A stretch of 64,000 bases of DNA from Hymenobacter edaphi (GCF_003258365.1 NZ_QHKM01000003.1:310001-374000), one strand, 5' to 3'; shown: positions 52,902-61,302, numbered from the stretch's first letter. Notes: generated by a model not told the origin, from the letters alone. A program made the numbers and translations.

Positions 52902-53903
52902 ATGCAAGCCGCCGACCTCACCCGCGCCGAATGGACCGGCTTCATCAAGCGCCGCGCGGCGGAGCTGGGCTTCATGGCCTGCGGCATTTCCCGGGCCGAG
53001 TTTCTGGAGGAGGAAGCGCCGCGGCTGGAGCAATGGCTCAGCAAGGGCATGCAGGGCCAGATGCGCTGGATGGAAAACCACTTCGACAAGCGCCTGGACC
53101 CGCGCCGCCTGGTCGACGGGGCCAAGTCGGTGATTTCGCTGCTGCTGAACTACTACCCGGCCGAAGAGGACCAGCAGCCTGCCGACACGCTTCAGGTCAG
53201 CAAGTATGCCTACGGCCGCGACTACCACCACGTCATCAAGGACAAGCTCAAGCACCTGCTGTGGGACATGCAGGCCCACATCGGCGAGGTCGGCGGCCGG
53301 GCCTTCGTCGATTCGGCGCCGGTGCTCGACAAGGCGTGGGCCAAAAAGAGCGGCCTGGGCTGGGTGGGCAAGAACGCCAACCTGATTACGCCCGGGGCCG
53401 GCTCGTTCTACTTCATTGCCGAGCTGATTGTGGACGTGGAGCTGGCCTACGACGGCCCCATCCGCGACTACTGCGGCAGCTGCACCCGCTGCCTCGACGC
53501 CTGCCCCACCCAGGCCATTACCGAGCCCTACGTGGTCGACGGCAGCAAGTGCATCAGCTACTTCACCATCGAGCTGAAGGACCAGCTGCCCGTCGAGGTG
53601 CAGGGCCAGCTGGGCAACTGGATTTTTGGCTGCGACATCTGCCAGGACGTGTGCCCCTGGAACCGCTTCAGCCGCCCCACGCCGGAGGCGCAGTTCAGCC
53701 CGCACCCGCAGCTCAAGGAAATGCGCGAAACCGACTGGCGCGAAATCACCCAGGAAGTGTTTCAGACGCTGTTTCGGCACTCGGCCGTGAAGCGTACCGG
53801 CTACGCGGGCCTGCAGCGCAACATCCGCTTTATAATAGAAACGCCGGCCTCAGGAGGGCCGGCGTCCATCGAAGCGGAAAAGGGGGAAACTACGTCAAGC
53901 TAA
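52902..53903 (+). CDS. queG: Epoxyqueuosine reductase QueG
   Basis: 333 residues from the ATG at 52902. The longer frame upstream is repeat sequence. It reduces epoxyqueuosine in tRNA to queuosine using cobalamin and two [4Fe-4S] clusters. Evidence: the first cluster motif [16 protein letters not shown] and the second [15 protein letters not shown], preceded by the family region [20 protein letters not shown]. Length is near the norm (about 310-380). The 3' end overlaps by 14 nt the convergent small gene at 53890. The start codon comes 4 nt after a heptad array. Confidence 0.96.
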   Translation: MQAADLTRAEWTGFIKRRAAELGFMACGISRAEFLEEEAPRLEQWLSKGMQGQMRWMENHFDKRLDPRRLVDGAKSVISLLLNYYPAEEDQQPADTLQVSKYAYGRDYHHVIKDKLKHLLWDMQAHIGEVGGRAFVDSAPVLDKAWAKKSGLGWVGKNANLITPGAGSFYFIAELIVDVELAYDGPIRDYCGSCTRCLDACPTQAITEPYVVDGSKCISYFTIELKDQLPVEVQGQLGNWIFGCDICQDVCPWNRFSRPTPEAQFSPHPQLKEMRETDWREITQEVFQTLFRHSAVKRTGYAGLQRNIRFIIETPASGGPASIEAEKGETTSS

Positions 53904-54084
53904 CCTGCCGGAACACCCGGTTGAGCACCCGGCGGTAGAGCTTGGCAAATTGCTGGTAACACCAAGCCTTGAGCTGGCCGGCCTCGTCGGGCACGAGCGT
54001 ACGCAGGGCCTTCCGAAGCTCTTTCTCAAACAGCGTTCCGTCGAAGCTGACCTTGAGCAGAATGGTTTTTACGTATTCCAGCAT
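53890..54084 (-). CDS. Small conserved-looking protein (64 aa)
   Basis: 64 residues, ATG at 54084. Begins [20 protein letters not shown] and continues with charged helices ([20 protein letters not shown]) and a basic end. I recall proteins of this form in Cytophagales, but no function. The 3' end overlaps the convergent queG coding region by 14 nt, which argues for a real but tightly packed gene. A near-consensus promoter box (GAAAGATA on the plus strand, 54201-54208) lies 117 nt upstream. Confidence 0.65.
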   Translation of the reverse strand: MLEYVKTILLKVSFDGTLFEKELRKALRTLVPDEAGQLKAWCYQQFAKLYRRVLNRVFRQVSLT

Positions 54085-54241
54085 CGTGGTAGTGGGGTGA
54101 AGTGGATGGGGAAACTAGGGGCTGGGAGAACGGACGGCATCCCTATACGCATAGGAACGAAAAAGGCTAACAAACATTAGCTGTTTCAAGCCGGTACGGG
54201 GAAAGATACAACAAGTCGGGGGTATAATGCAAGGCGCAGAC

Positions 54242-54276
54242 AAAAAAAACGGCCGCTGCCGGAAAGGCAGCGGCCG
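54242..54276 (-). terminator. Rho-independent terminator of ferritin-like cluster
   Basis: CGGCCGCTGCC pairs perfectly with GGCAGCGGCCG; on the minus strand it is followed by TTTTTTTT. It lies 28 nt past the stop at 54304. Confidence 0.93.
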
Positions 54277-54303
54277 GTGGGCGCAAATCCGTGGAATAGC
54301 GGC

Positions 54304-55149
54304 TTAGTAGGCGAAAACCTGGATAATGGCCGTTGCCGCGTCGTAGGTAAGCGGCTCGTCGAAGGCCTCGGTGGCCGCCGCGCGGATTTCGGCGGCGGTA
54401 ATGCCGCCGATGGTCGGCAGCAGGGTGCTCACGTCGCGCGAGGCCAGGCCCGCCACTTGTTGCAGCACCCGGTCTTCGCCGGCGTACACGTTGGCGGTAG
54501 TCGTGGGCAGGGCCGTTTCGGCGCCGCTGATCCAGTGCTTGACGGTGGCGCCCCGCTGGCGGCGCAACTGGCGCAGGTGCGCCGCGTGGCGGCCTTCCAC
54601 CGCAAACATGCGGCTGAGGCTGTCAATCTGGTCGTTGTTGCTGGCCACCAGCGGCAAGGCGTAGGCGTAGGTGCGCACGCTCAGGTCTTCGAGCACCTGG
54701 GCCACCAGCAGCAGGGTGTCGAGGTTGGTGAAGACGTCGGGGAAAATCTGGGACGTGCCGCCGCGGCCGCCGGTAAAGTCGTAGCTGGGGCGCGCGGCCA
54801 GCACGCCGCCGGAGGTGCGGATGTACGATTCGAGCAGGGCAATGTGCTGGCGCTGCTGGGCCCGGATCAGCGTGAAATCCGCCTGCATGGCGGCTGGCAC
54901 CAGGCTGGCGGGCACGCGGGCGTAAAATTCATCCTGCAGCCACTCCACGCGCAACGTCAGCTGCAGGCCGTCGAGGCCGGTGCCCAGGATCTGGGCGGTG
55001 GCCGGCTGGGCCAGCAGGGCACCCAGTACGGCGGCGGGCAGCGCTGCCGCGGCGGTGTGGGCCAGCTGCCCGAGGGCGCCGCGCCGGGCCGTGGGATGCG
55101 CAGCCGCGTCGGCCGTGGCTAGTTGCTCAAGAAAAGAAAGCAGGTTCAT
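54304..55149 (-). CDS. Ferritin-like domain protein, copy 2 of the larger member
   Basis: 281 residues, ATG at 55149. Paralogue of the gene at 56083-57024 in length, N-terminal leader (NLLSFLEQLATADAAAHPTA) and ending (EAFDEPLTYDAAT). A four-helix ferritin-like fold is seen, but ligands are incomplete: helix A keeps Glu69 (VEWLQDEFY), helix B has Gln99-x-x-His102 where the paralogue has Glu-x-x-His, helix C keeps Glu154 and helix D keeps Glu185/His188. So one expected acidic ligand is lost. Likely a periplasmic or cell-surface protein. Partner of the Tat lipoprotein encoded just upstream. Confidence 0.82.
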   Translation of the reverse strand: MNLLSFLEQLATADAAAHPTARRGALGQLAHTAAAALPAAVLGALLAQPATAQILGTGLDGLQLTLRVEWLQDEFYARVPASLVPAAMQADFTLIRAQQRQHIALLESYIRTSGGVLAARPSYDFTGGRGGTSQIFPDVFTNLDTLLLVAQVLEDLSVRTYAYALPLVASNNDQIDSLSRMFAVEGRHAAHLRQLRRQRGATVKHWISGAETALPTTTANVYAGEDRVLQQVAGLASRDVSTLLPTIGGITAAEIRAAATEAFDEPLTYDAATAIIQVFAY

Positions 55150-55166
55150 ACGGGAAGCACGCGGTA

Positions 55167-55880
55167 TTAGCTGGTGGGCAGAGACCCAACCGAAAGTTGA
55201 ACGGGGGAGGTGAACTTGCTGAGTTCGGCCAGCACCTCGGCGGGCGTCAGCACCTGGTTGAGGCCTGCCTCAGCGCCGGTTTGGGGCACCACATCGGTGG
55301 CGGCGAAGCTGCCGGGGGTACGCAGGTCGCGCAGGGCGGCGGCGTGGCGGGCCTTCACCGCCATCATCTTCACAAACAGGCGCAGCAGCACGCCGCTGCT
55401 CAGCAGGCGGGCAGCGCCGCAGTACGCGGCCACGGTCAGATCGGCCAGGGACTGCGCGGCGTTCAGCACGCCGAGGCGGGTGGTGAGCGTGAACGACGCG
55501 TAGTCGAAGCTCTGCGCGCTGATGCCGGCGTTGGCCGTAAAGCCGTTGGCGCTCATGGTCAGCTGCAGCAGCTCGCGGTGAATGAAGTTGTGGCGGTAAA
55601 TGTCGCGCAGCACGCCCAGGTCGGCGGCGGTCAGCTCGGCGGGCGGGGTGGCCAGCACCTTAGCGTACAGCTCCGTGGCCACGCGCTCCAGCAGGAAGAG
55701 GTAGTTCAGCACGCCTTCGTCGCCGCCGGTCAGGCTGATGGTGGGCGTCACGACCGGGGGCGTTTCCGGATCGGGGCAGGCCGTCAGCAGCAGCAGCGAG
55801 GCGGCCGCCACCCCGGTGTGGGTAAGAAAAGTCCGCCGGCTGAGTCCCGACGGGGCAGTAGAAGATGATGCCTCGGGCAT
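55167..55880 (-). CDS. Tat-exported ferritin-like lipoprotein, ligand-poor copy
   Basis: 237 residues, ATG at 55880. A twin-arginine signal (SRRTFLTHTG) leads to a lipobox (LLTAC, Cys35). The ferritin-like helices align with those of the gene at 57049-57783, but three predicted metal ligands are replaced: Asn98 for the Glu of the HEAIH motif, Ala146 for the helix-C Glu, and Lys176 for the helix-D Glu (VKARH against VEARH); Glu65 and His101 and His179 remain. Iron binding of the usual kind is unlikely. It has its own promoter and forms a two-gene unit with the gene at 54304. Confidence 0.85.
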   Translation of the reverse strand: MPEASSSTAPSGLSRRTFLTHTGVAAASLLLLTACPDPETPPVVTPTISLTGGDEGVLNYLFLLERVATELYAKVLATPPAELTAADLGVLRDIYRHNFIHRELLQLTMSANGFTANAGISAQSFDYASFTLTTRLGVLNAAQSLADLTVAAYCGAARLLSSGVLLRLFVKMMAVKARHAAALRDLRTPGSFAATDVVPQTGAEAGLNQVLTPAEVLAELSKFTSPVQLSVGSLPTS

Positions 55881-55932
55881 ACGCTAAAATCAAATGAGCT
55901 TACGGGCAGGGAATTGCCGCGGACCTGAACCG

Positions 55933-55940
55933 CAAAGGTA
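55933..55940 (-). promoter_or_regulatory. -7 promoter box of the second ferritin-like pair
   Basis: TACCTTTG on the minus strand, exact TAnnTTTG match, 52 nt ahead of the ATG at 55880. Confidence 0.6.
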
Positions 55941-56022
55941 CTCGTTGCGCGTCGAATCTCAGCCCGTATAGCAGGAGCCGCAACCGGGGCCGGGGGTTGC
56001 ACGGGCGCCGCGCGGGCCCGGA

Positions 56023-56064
56023 CACGCAAAAAGCCAACCCGCCGGAGCGGATTGGCTTTGCGTG
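56023..56064 (-). terminator. Rho-independent terminator of the first ferritin-like pair
   Basis: CACGCAAA(A)AGCCAA and TTGGCTTTGCGTG form the stem, with an inner CCGC/GCGG; on the minus strand the tail includes TTTTTGCGTG. It separates the two gene pairs. Confidence 0.75.
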
Positions 56065-56082
56065 CGGAAGCGGCGCTGCCGC

Positions 56083-57024
56083 TTACGGAATGATGAAGCC
56101 CGAGGCAATGCTGCGCACGGTGGCGCTGTCCAGCGGCTCGTCGAAGGCTTCGCTCACCTCGGCCGCCGTGTAGGTAGCGGCGAGCTGCGAGGTCAGGTTC
56201 AGGCCGCCCTGCGACACGTTGTCTTCGGCCGGGAAGGTGGTAGCCGGGTTGCCGGCGTCGTACACGGGCGCCGGGGCGCCGTTGCCGGCTTTGCCCGTAA
56301 TCCAGCCAAACTGGTTGCCGATGCTGCCGCTGGCGGCGGTGGCGTAGGCCGCCTGCCGGCGCAGGTAGCGGATGTAGGCCGCGTGGCGGGCTTCGGTGGC
56401 GTGAATCTGCAGCGCCACCTGCAGCACGTTGGCGCCCCCGATGCTGGCCGTGGAAGATTGCCCGGCGTTGGTCACCGTCACCGAAGTGTTGGCGGCCACA
56501 GTGGCCGTGCGGGAGATGTTGCCGGCCTGGCCTTTGTAGGCGCGCACGCCGAGGTCTTCGAACGCCTGGGCAAACGTGAGGAAGGTCGGCAGGTCGGTGT
56601 AAGCGGCTGCGAAGTTGAAGCCGGTGGGAGCCGCGGCCGCCGCCGAGCCCAGCGCGGCCGTCAGCAGGGCCACGTGCGCGTTTTCGTTGTCGCGGATTTT
56701 CTCAATGGCCGTGCGCAGGGTGGCGTTGCCGCTGAATGCGGTGGCCAGCGCCGGGGCCGTGGAGGCCTGCAGGGCGCGGGTGTAGTACGCGGCCTCGAGG
56801 CGCTCCAGCAGCAGGGCGTAGTTCAGCACGTCGGCGAGCGGGCTGCCGGTGCCCTGCGCCAGCGTCTTGTTGAAGGCCGCCCCGATAATGGCCGGGGCGC
56901 TGGCCAGCGTGATTTTCTTGGAAATATTGCCGAGCGCGGAAAGGGCGCTGCGGCGGGAATTCAGGCGGTCGGCTACTTCCGGATCCACCTGCTCCAGTTC
57001 GGCAAGGATTTTAAACAGGTTCAT
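56083..57024 (-). CDS. Ferritin-like domain protein, copy 1 of the larger member
   Basis: 313 residues, ATG at 57024. A ferritin-like four-helix fold (Ferritin_2 type) with all expected ligands: helix A LLLERLEAAYY (Glu74, Glu77), helix B ENAHVALL (Glu114, His117), helix C FEDLGVRAY (Glu156), helix D ATEARHAAYI (Glu211, His214). The N-terminal 55 residues form a leader (SALSALGNISKKITLASAPA) that may direct export without a clear cleavage site. It lies 24 nt downstream of its Tat-lipoprotein partner. Binding of iron or another metal is probable; the physiological role is unknown. Confidence 0.85.
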   Translation of the reverse strand: MNLFKILAELEQVDPEVADRLNSRRSALSALGNISKKITLASAPAIIGAAFNKTLAQGTGSPLADVLNYALLLERLEAAYYTRALQASTAPALATAFSGNATLRTAIEKIRDNENAHVALLTAALGSAAAAAPTGFNFAAAYTDLPTFLTFAQAFEDLGVRAYKGQAGNISRTATVAANTSVTVTNAGQSSTASIGGANVLQVALQIHATEARHAAYIRYLRRQAAYATAASGSIGNQFGWITGKAGNGAPAPVYDAGNPATTFPAEDNVSQGGLNLTSQLAATYTAAEVSEAFDEPLDSATVRSIASGFIIP

Positions 57025-57048
57025 GTCGTATGGAACGTTGATGGTGGA

Positions 57049-57783
57049 TTAGCTGGGCAGGTTGCTGCCGTTGATCGTCTCGGTGATGAAGGGCTGCGCC
57101 TGGGCCAGCACTTCGGTCGGCGTCAGGGCGCGGTCGAGGCCCAGGGCATTCACCACGTCGTTGGCGAAGCTGCCGGCCTGCAGGAACTCACGGATCTGGG
57201 CGGCGTGGCGGGCTTCCACCGACACGATTTTGCCAGCCAGCACCAGGTACGTCAGGCCGGCGGGCGTCGAGGTGTCGATCAGGCGGCCGGCCCCGTTGTA
57301 GGCGGCCACGCCCAGGTCCTCGAACGTACGGGCCAGGCTGAGCACCGAGCCTTTATCAGCGAAGTTGAAGCCGGTGAAGTTGGGCGTCAGGTTGCCGATG
57401 ATGCCGGTGGGCGCCACGGCGGTAATGGCGGCCTTGAAAAAGTCGCGGTGAATGGCTTCGTGGCGGGCAATGGCCCGCAGCGCCGCCGTTTCATCGGCCG
57501 TGATGCCGGTGTAGGGCGTGGCTACAACCTGGGCGTAGAAGGCAGCTTCGAGCTGCTCCAGGGCGTAGGCGTAGTTCAGGACGCCGACGTTGCCGGAGCC
57601 CAGATTAACGCTGGTGGGCGTGCTGCCGCCGTTGTCGTCGTCGTCGCAACCGGCTAGTACAAGCCCGACTGCTGCGGCCGTCATGCCGGAATAGCGCAGA
57701 AAAGAACGACGGTTGACGGACTGGAGCAGCTGGCTGCCGAAGCCGACCTCATCGGGGGCCGGGGATTGGTGTGGGGTGGCCAT
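57049..57783 (-). CDS. Tat-exported ferritin-like lipoprotein, intact copy
   Basis: 244 residues, ATG at 57783. Twin-arginine motif NRRSFLRYSG, then a lipobox (LVLAGC, Cys46) and an acidic stretch DDDDNGG. Ferritin-like ligands are complete: Glu76 and Glu79 (LEQLEAAFY), Glu109/His112 (HEAIH), Glu155 (FEDLG), Glu190/His193 (VEARH). It should be a folded, probably metal-loaded protein exported by Tat and lipid-anchored in the periplasm or at the surface. First gene of the four-gene cluster. Confidence 0.88.
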   Translation of the reverse strand: MATPHQSPAPDEVGFGSQLLQSVNRRSFLRYSGMTAAAVGLVLAGCDDDDNGGSTPTSVNLGSGNVGVLNYAYALEQLEAAFYAQVVATPYTGITADETAALRAIARHEAIHRDFFKAAITAVAPTGIIGNLTPNFTGFNFADKGSVLSLARTFEDLGVAAYNGAGRLIDTSTPAGLTYLVLAGKIVSVEARHAAQIREFLQAGSFANDVVNALGLDRALTPTEVLAQAQPFITETINGSNLPS

Positions 57784-58192
57784 GCGAAATAAGGATGTGG
57801 TGAATGGTTGGACGAAAACTTTTGGCGTAGCACTTCCTGTCCAGCGCCGAATAGGGCTCCGGGAGGAAAACTTTGGACCAGAAAGCAGAAGGAATTTGAT
57901 GCACGTACGGCCGGGCCGGGCCGCTGGATTCTTTTTCTGGAAAATAATTGTTTATATCGGGGAAATTTTATATAAAAAATCTGTTGAGCTTGAGCCGCCA
58001 AAACGCCCGCTGAAGCGCGCAGACGCCAATCCGGCGGGCCCGGCCCCGAAAGCAGCAGCACCGTTTTTTATGCAGCCGACCGTCCGGGGCGCCCCGGGAC
58101 CGGCCGGCCCCCGGCGCAGCGCCGGCCCGCCACCGGCCCCGAAGGCCGCTGCCGAAACCGCCCCGCCGCGGCTGGCGGCGCGGTTTTCTTCG
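57784..58192. other. Intergenic region between ferritin cluster and batD
   Basis: About 400 nt without a supported gene. An AT-rich patch at 57940-57985 (TTTATATCGGGG, TTTTATATAAAAAA) may hold the ferritin-operon promoter, but no exact TAnnTTTG box faces that way. GC-rich simple-sequence runs fill 58020-58190. Confidence 0.4.
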
Positions 58193-58200
58193 TAGTTTTG
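58193..58200 (+). promoter_or_regulatory. -7 promoter box of batD
   Basis: TAGTTTTG, exact TAnnTTTG match, ending only 5 nt before the ATG at 58206, which suggests a leaderless transcript. Confidence 0.55.
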
Positions 58201-58205
58201 ACTAC

Positions 58206-59744
58206 ATGGCGTGGCGTTATTTTCTTTTGCTGAGCGGGTGGTTCTTGTGCGTTGTGGCTGCATCCACGGCGAGCTACGCCCAGCCCACGACCCCGCTGGC
58301 CGCCCCGCCCGCCGGGCAGCAGGCCACGCTGGAACTGGGCCGTAGCAGCTTTCCCGTCAACGAGTACTTCACCATTGCCTTCCGGCTCAGCGGGGCGCCG
58401 CTGGAGCGCTACTCCGCCTTCCCCGACATCGAGGGCTTCAAGAAAAGCGGCAAAACCTCGACCACCACCACCCGCACCGTGGGCGGGCGCAGCAGCGTGG
58501 AACTGGTGCTGACGCAGCGCTACGCGGCTTTTGCCGAGGGTGAATTCGTGCTGAAGCCCTTCAGCCTCACCGTCAACGGGCAGCAGCTGCGCTCGGCCGG
58601 GGCCACGCTACGCGTGCTGCCGCAGGCGGCGGCAGGCACTCCGCCGCCCGCCGCCGCCGGCCCGCCGCCCGCGGGCAAGCAGCCGCTGGTGGGCATCGGC
58701 AACCTCGACCAGCTGCTGGGCAAGCCCAAGCCGCAGGAGTACGTGGAGCCGCGCGACAACGCCTTCCTGAGCGTGGAGCCGGACCGGGCCTCGGCCTGGG
58801 TGGGCGAGCCGGTGCACGTGGGGCTGTACTTCTACCTGGCCCCCGCCGACCAGGGCCTGCTCGATTTCTACCGCTTTGCCGAGCAGCTACCCCCCATTTT
58901 GCGCCAGCTGCGCCAGCCCACGGCCTGGGAAGAAGCCTTCGACGAAACCGACATCCGGCCCGATTCGGTGCGCGTGGGTGGCAAGCCCTACCTGCGCTAC
59001 CAGCTGCACGAAACCGTGTACTACCCGCTCAGCGCCCGGGCGCTGACGTTTCCGCGGGTGGCGCTGCAGATGAAGAAATACCGGCTGGCCAAGCGCCCCA
59101 TCGAGGGCGACGACAACCGCCTGGAAGGCTACAAAACCTACTTCAGCCAGCCTCGCACCGTGCAGGTGCGCGCCCTGCCGCCGGTGCCCGCCGGGGCCGC
59201 GCCCGCCGCCGTGGGCCGCTACCAGCTGCGCGAAGGGGTGGGCAGCACCAGCTTCCGCACCGGGCACACCATCAGCTACACGCTCACGGTGGAGGGCGAA
59301 GGCAACCTGACGGCCCTGGCCCCGCCCGAGCCCCGCCCGGTGCCGGGCCTAGAAGTGTACGGGCCCGAAGTGCACCTGGAGCTTACCCGCGCCGACGGCC
59401 GCGTGACGGGGCGCAAGGTGCTGCGCTACCGGCTGGTGCCCCGGCAGCCCGGGCGCCTGCGCCTGCGCGACGTGCTGCGGGTGCCCGTCTTCCACCCCGA
59501 CCGTGGCCGCTACGACACGCTGCGCCCGGAGCTGGAGCTGGCCGTGACGGGCCCGGCCGTGACGCCGCCGCAGGAAGTCACCGCCTTTGTGCGCACCGAC
59601 CCCTTCTACGCCCAGCAGCTGGCCAGCGCCGACGCCACGCTGATGGACATGGACACGCCCCGGCAGGTGAAGCGCTACGCCAACCTGGTGCTGGCGCTGC
59701 TGCTGGCGCTGGCGGGCATTGGCTGGTGGACGGCCCGGCGCTGA
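58206..59744 (+). CDS. batD: BatD-like protein (oxygen-tolerance family)
   Basis: 512 residues, ATG at 58206 with signal peptide (YFLLLSGWFLCVVAASTASY). The BatD pattern is a first beta-rich domain with GRSSFPVNEYFTIAFRLSG and FPDIEGFKKSGKTSTTTT, a second with HETVYYPLSARALTFPRVAL, and a last with GEGNLTALAPPEPRPVPGL. A C-terminal membrane helix follows (VLALLLALAGIGWW, about 493-508). Bat proteins work with MoxR-type ATPases at the envelope. No batA, B, C or E gene is adjacent here. It shares a terminator with convergent udk. Confidence 0.88.
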   Translation: MAWRYFLLLSGWFLCVVAASTASYAQPTTPLAAPPAGQQATLELGRSSFPVNEYFTIAFRLSGAPLERYSAFPDIEGFKKSGKTSTTTTRTVGGRSSVELVLTQRYAAFAEGEFVLKPFSLTVNGQQLRSAGATLRVLPQAAAGTPPPAAAGPPPAGKQPLVGIGNLDQLLGKPKPQEYVEPRDNAFLSVEPDRASAWVGEPVHVGLYFYLAPADQGLLDFYRFAEQLPPILRQLRQPTAWEEAFDETDIRPDSVRVGGKPYLRYQLHETVYYPLSARALTFPRVALQMKKYRLAKRPIEGDDNRLEGYKTYFSQPRTVQVRALPPVPAGAAPAAVGRYQLREGVGSTSFRTGHTISYTLTVEGEGNLTALAPPEPRPVPGLEVYGPEVHLELTRADGRVTGRKVLRYRLVPRQPGRLRLRDVLRVPVFHPDRGRYDTLRPELELAVTGPAVTPPQEVTAFVRTDPFYAQQLASADATLMDMDTPRQVKRYANLVLALLLALAGIGWWTARR

Positions 59745-59761
59745 GCGGGAGAGGCGGTCAT

Positions 59762-59798
59762 AAAAAAAGCCGCTGACCCGGGGGGCAGCGGCTTTTTT
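59762..59798. terminator. Bidirectional terminator, batD / udk
   Basis: AAAAAAGCCGCTG and CAGCGGCTTTTTT form the stem, with A-run and T-run on the two sides, serving the convergent genes. Confidence 0.92.
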
Positions 59799-59814
59799 AT
59801 GGTGCTCAGCGGGC

Positions 59815-60438
59815 CTACGACGCCGTTACGCGGCTTTTCAGGTAGGCTACCAGCACTTCCAGGCCCTTGTCGAAGTGGCGGTTGTTCGGGATGATCAGGT
59901 CCGCGTCGTGCTTGAAGGGCTTGATGTACTTCTCGTAGGTGGGCGCCACGTGGTGGGTGTAGCGGTAGAGCACGTCCTCCAGGTCGTAGCCCCGCTCGTC
60001 CCGGTCGCGCACGATGCGGCGCAGCACTTTCACGTGCTCCCGTGCATCGATGTAGACCTTCAGATCGAGCAGCTTGGCCACTTCCTCGAAGTAAAACACG
60101 AAGATGCCCTCGACCACCACGATGGGGGCGGGCTTGAACACCAGCTCCTTGGCCGGGGCGTCGGGGTTGTTGAAGGTGTACTCCGAGCGGCGCACTTCCA
60201 GGCCCTGGCTGATGCGCAGCACGTCGGCGGCGTAGGCGGCCGAGTCGATGCTGCCCGGCAGGTCGAAGTTGGTGACGCCCTGCGCGTCCACCTGCTGATC
60301 CTCGCGGGGGTGGTAATAGTTGTCCTGCGAAATCAGGCAGATGTCCTCTTCCGGAAACGAGGCCAGAAGACGGCGCAAAAAGGTCGTTTTGCCGGAGGCG
60401 CTGCCGCCGGTGATACCAACGATAAAAGGCTGTTGCAT
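59815..60438 (-). CDS. udk: Uridine kinase
   Basis: 207 residues from the ATG at 60438; the upstream extension is not conserved. P-loop GITGGSASGKTTFLRRLLA (about 8-26) and the family blocks ISQDNYYHPREDQ, NFDLPGSID, VVVEGIFVFYFEEVA and REHVKVLRRIVRDRDERGYD. It phosphorylates uridine and cytidine in pyrimidine salvage, in the cytoplasm. Length agrees with the family. A consensus -7 box lies 38 nt upstream; the next gene upstream, rdgB, is 110 nt away. Confidence 0.94.
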   Translation of the reverse strand: MQQPFIVGITGGSASGKTTFLRRLLASFPEEDICLISQDNYYHPREDQQVDAQGVTNFDLPGSIDSAAYAADVLRISQGLEVRRSEYTFNNPDAPAKELVFKPAPIVVVEGIFVFYFEEVAKLLDLKVYIDAREHVKVLRRIVRDRDERGYDLEDVLYRYTHHVAPTYEKYIKPFKHDADLIIPNNRHFDKGLEVLVAYLKSRVTAS

Positions 60439-60476
60439 GGGTGCTGACTGCGGCCCGACCAGCAGGGCCAACCTTG

Positions 60477-60484
60477 CAAAAGTA
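60477..60484 (-). promoter_or_regulatory. -7 promoter box of udk
   Basis: TACTTTTG on the minus strand, exact TAnnTTTG match. Confidence 0.55.
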
Positions 60485-60548
60485 AGGGTTTGGGAGATTA
60501 AAACGCTTGCCGCCCGCCCGATAAAGCCGGCTTTCGTTGCGGCGGGGC

Positions 60549-61139
60549 TTATTCCACGGAGTATTGCTCCCGCAGAAACGCGGCCAGCTGCGCCACGGCC
60601 CGGGCCCGGTGGCTGCGCGCATTTTTTTCGTCCAGCGTCATTTCGGCGAAGGTGCGGCCCTGGTTTTCGGGCTCGAACACCGGGTCGTAGCCGAAGCCCC
60701 CTTCCCCGCGCGGGGCCGTGGTGATGTGGCCCGGCACCTCGCCCGCAAACGTCCACTGATCGGCCGCGCCCGACACCAGGGCAATGACGGTGCGGAAGCG
60801 GGCGGCGCGTTCGGCCGAGCCGTCCAGCTCCCGCAGCAGCTTCTGCACGTTGTCGGGGGCGGAGCGCTGCGGGCCGGCGTAGCGGGCCGAGTATACGCCC
60901 GGCGCGCCGCCCAGCGCCGGCACCTCCAGGCCGGTATCGTCGGCAAAGCACGACACGCCGTAGTTGTCCCACACGTAGCGGGCCTTCTGCAGGGCGTTGC
61001 CTTCCAGTGTGTCCTGGGTTTCGGGCAGCTCTTCCGCGCAGCCGATATCGGCCAGGCTCAGCAGCTCGATGTGGGCGGGCAGCAGAGGCCGGATTTCATC
61101 CAGCTTGTGGGCGTTGTTGGAAGCGAAGCAGAGGCGCAT
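60549..61139 (-). CDS. rdgB: XTP/dITP diphosphatase (Ham1/RdgB family)
   Basis: 196 residues from the ATG at 61139, where the family start MRLCFASNNAHKLDEIRPLL begins. Motifs: TQDTLEGNALQKARYVWDNY, CFADDTGLEVPALGGAPGVY, SARYAG and the GGFGYDPVFEPENQGRTFAE block. It hydrolyses non-canonical purine nucleoside triphosphates to keep them out of DNA and RNA. The frame open upstream of this ATG runs through an octad repeat and a promoter, so the ATG is secure; it lies 2 nt from the repeat. Confidence 0.95.
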   Translation of the reverse strand: MRLCFASNNAHKLDEIRPLLPAHIELLSLADIGCAEELPETQDTLEGNALQKARYVWDNYGVSCFADDTGLEVPALGGAPGVYSARYAGPQRSAPDNVQKLLRELDGSAERAARFRTVIALVSGAADQWTFAGEVPGHITTAPRGEGGFGYDPVFEPENQGRTFAEMTLDEKNARSHRARAVAQLAAFLREQYSVE

Positions 61140-61204
61140 GCGGTGAAATGGTGAAACAGTGAGGTGGAGAGTGTCGTGCCGGATCAGCGGGAAACGAGTG
61201 GCGG

Positions 61205-61212
61205 CAAAGGTA
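61205..61212 (-). promoter_or_regulatory. -7 promoter box of rdgB, inside element F
   Basis: TACCTTTG on the minus strand, exact TAnnTTTG match, 65 nt ahead of the rdgB ATG. Confidence 0.55.
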
Positions 61213-61219
61213 AGCGCAC

Positions 61220-61242
61220 AAAAAAACCGGCTGGAACCGGCT
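61220..61242 (-). terminator. Weak terminator between arms of element F
   Basis: On the minus strand AGCCGG pairs with CCGGTT (one G-U pair), followed by TTTTT. It likely ends the 61303 gene. Confidence 0.5.
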
Positions 61243-61302
61243 CTGCTGTTGGGTTTCGGTAGGCTGGCTGAACGGCAACTCAGCATTTCACTATTTCACC
61301 GC

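Larger units (their letters stand above)
61142..61300. repeat. Paired octad element F (61303 gene / rdgB)
   Basis: Left array 61142-61173: GGTGAAAT, GGTGAAAC, AGTGAGGT, GGAGAGTG, starting 2 nt ahead of the rdgB ATG. Right array 61277-61300: AACTCAGC, ATTTCACT, ATTTCACC, ending 2 nt from the stop codon of the upstream gene. Between the arms lie a weak terminator (61220-61242, minus) and the rdgB -7 box (61205-61212). Confidence 0.85.

Noticed and set aside
57713-58195. 160-codon plus-strand frame between ferritin cluster and batD
   Set aside because: P/A-rich end, no domain, overlaps the start of a well-supported minus-strand gene.
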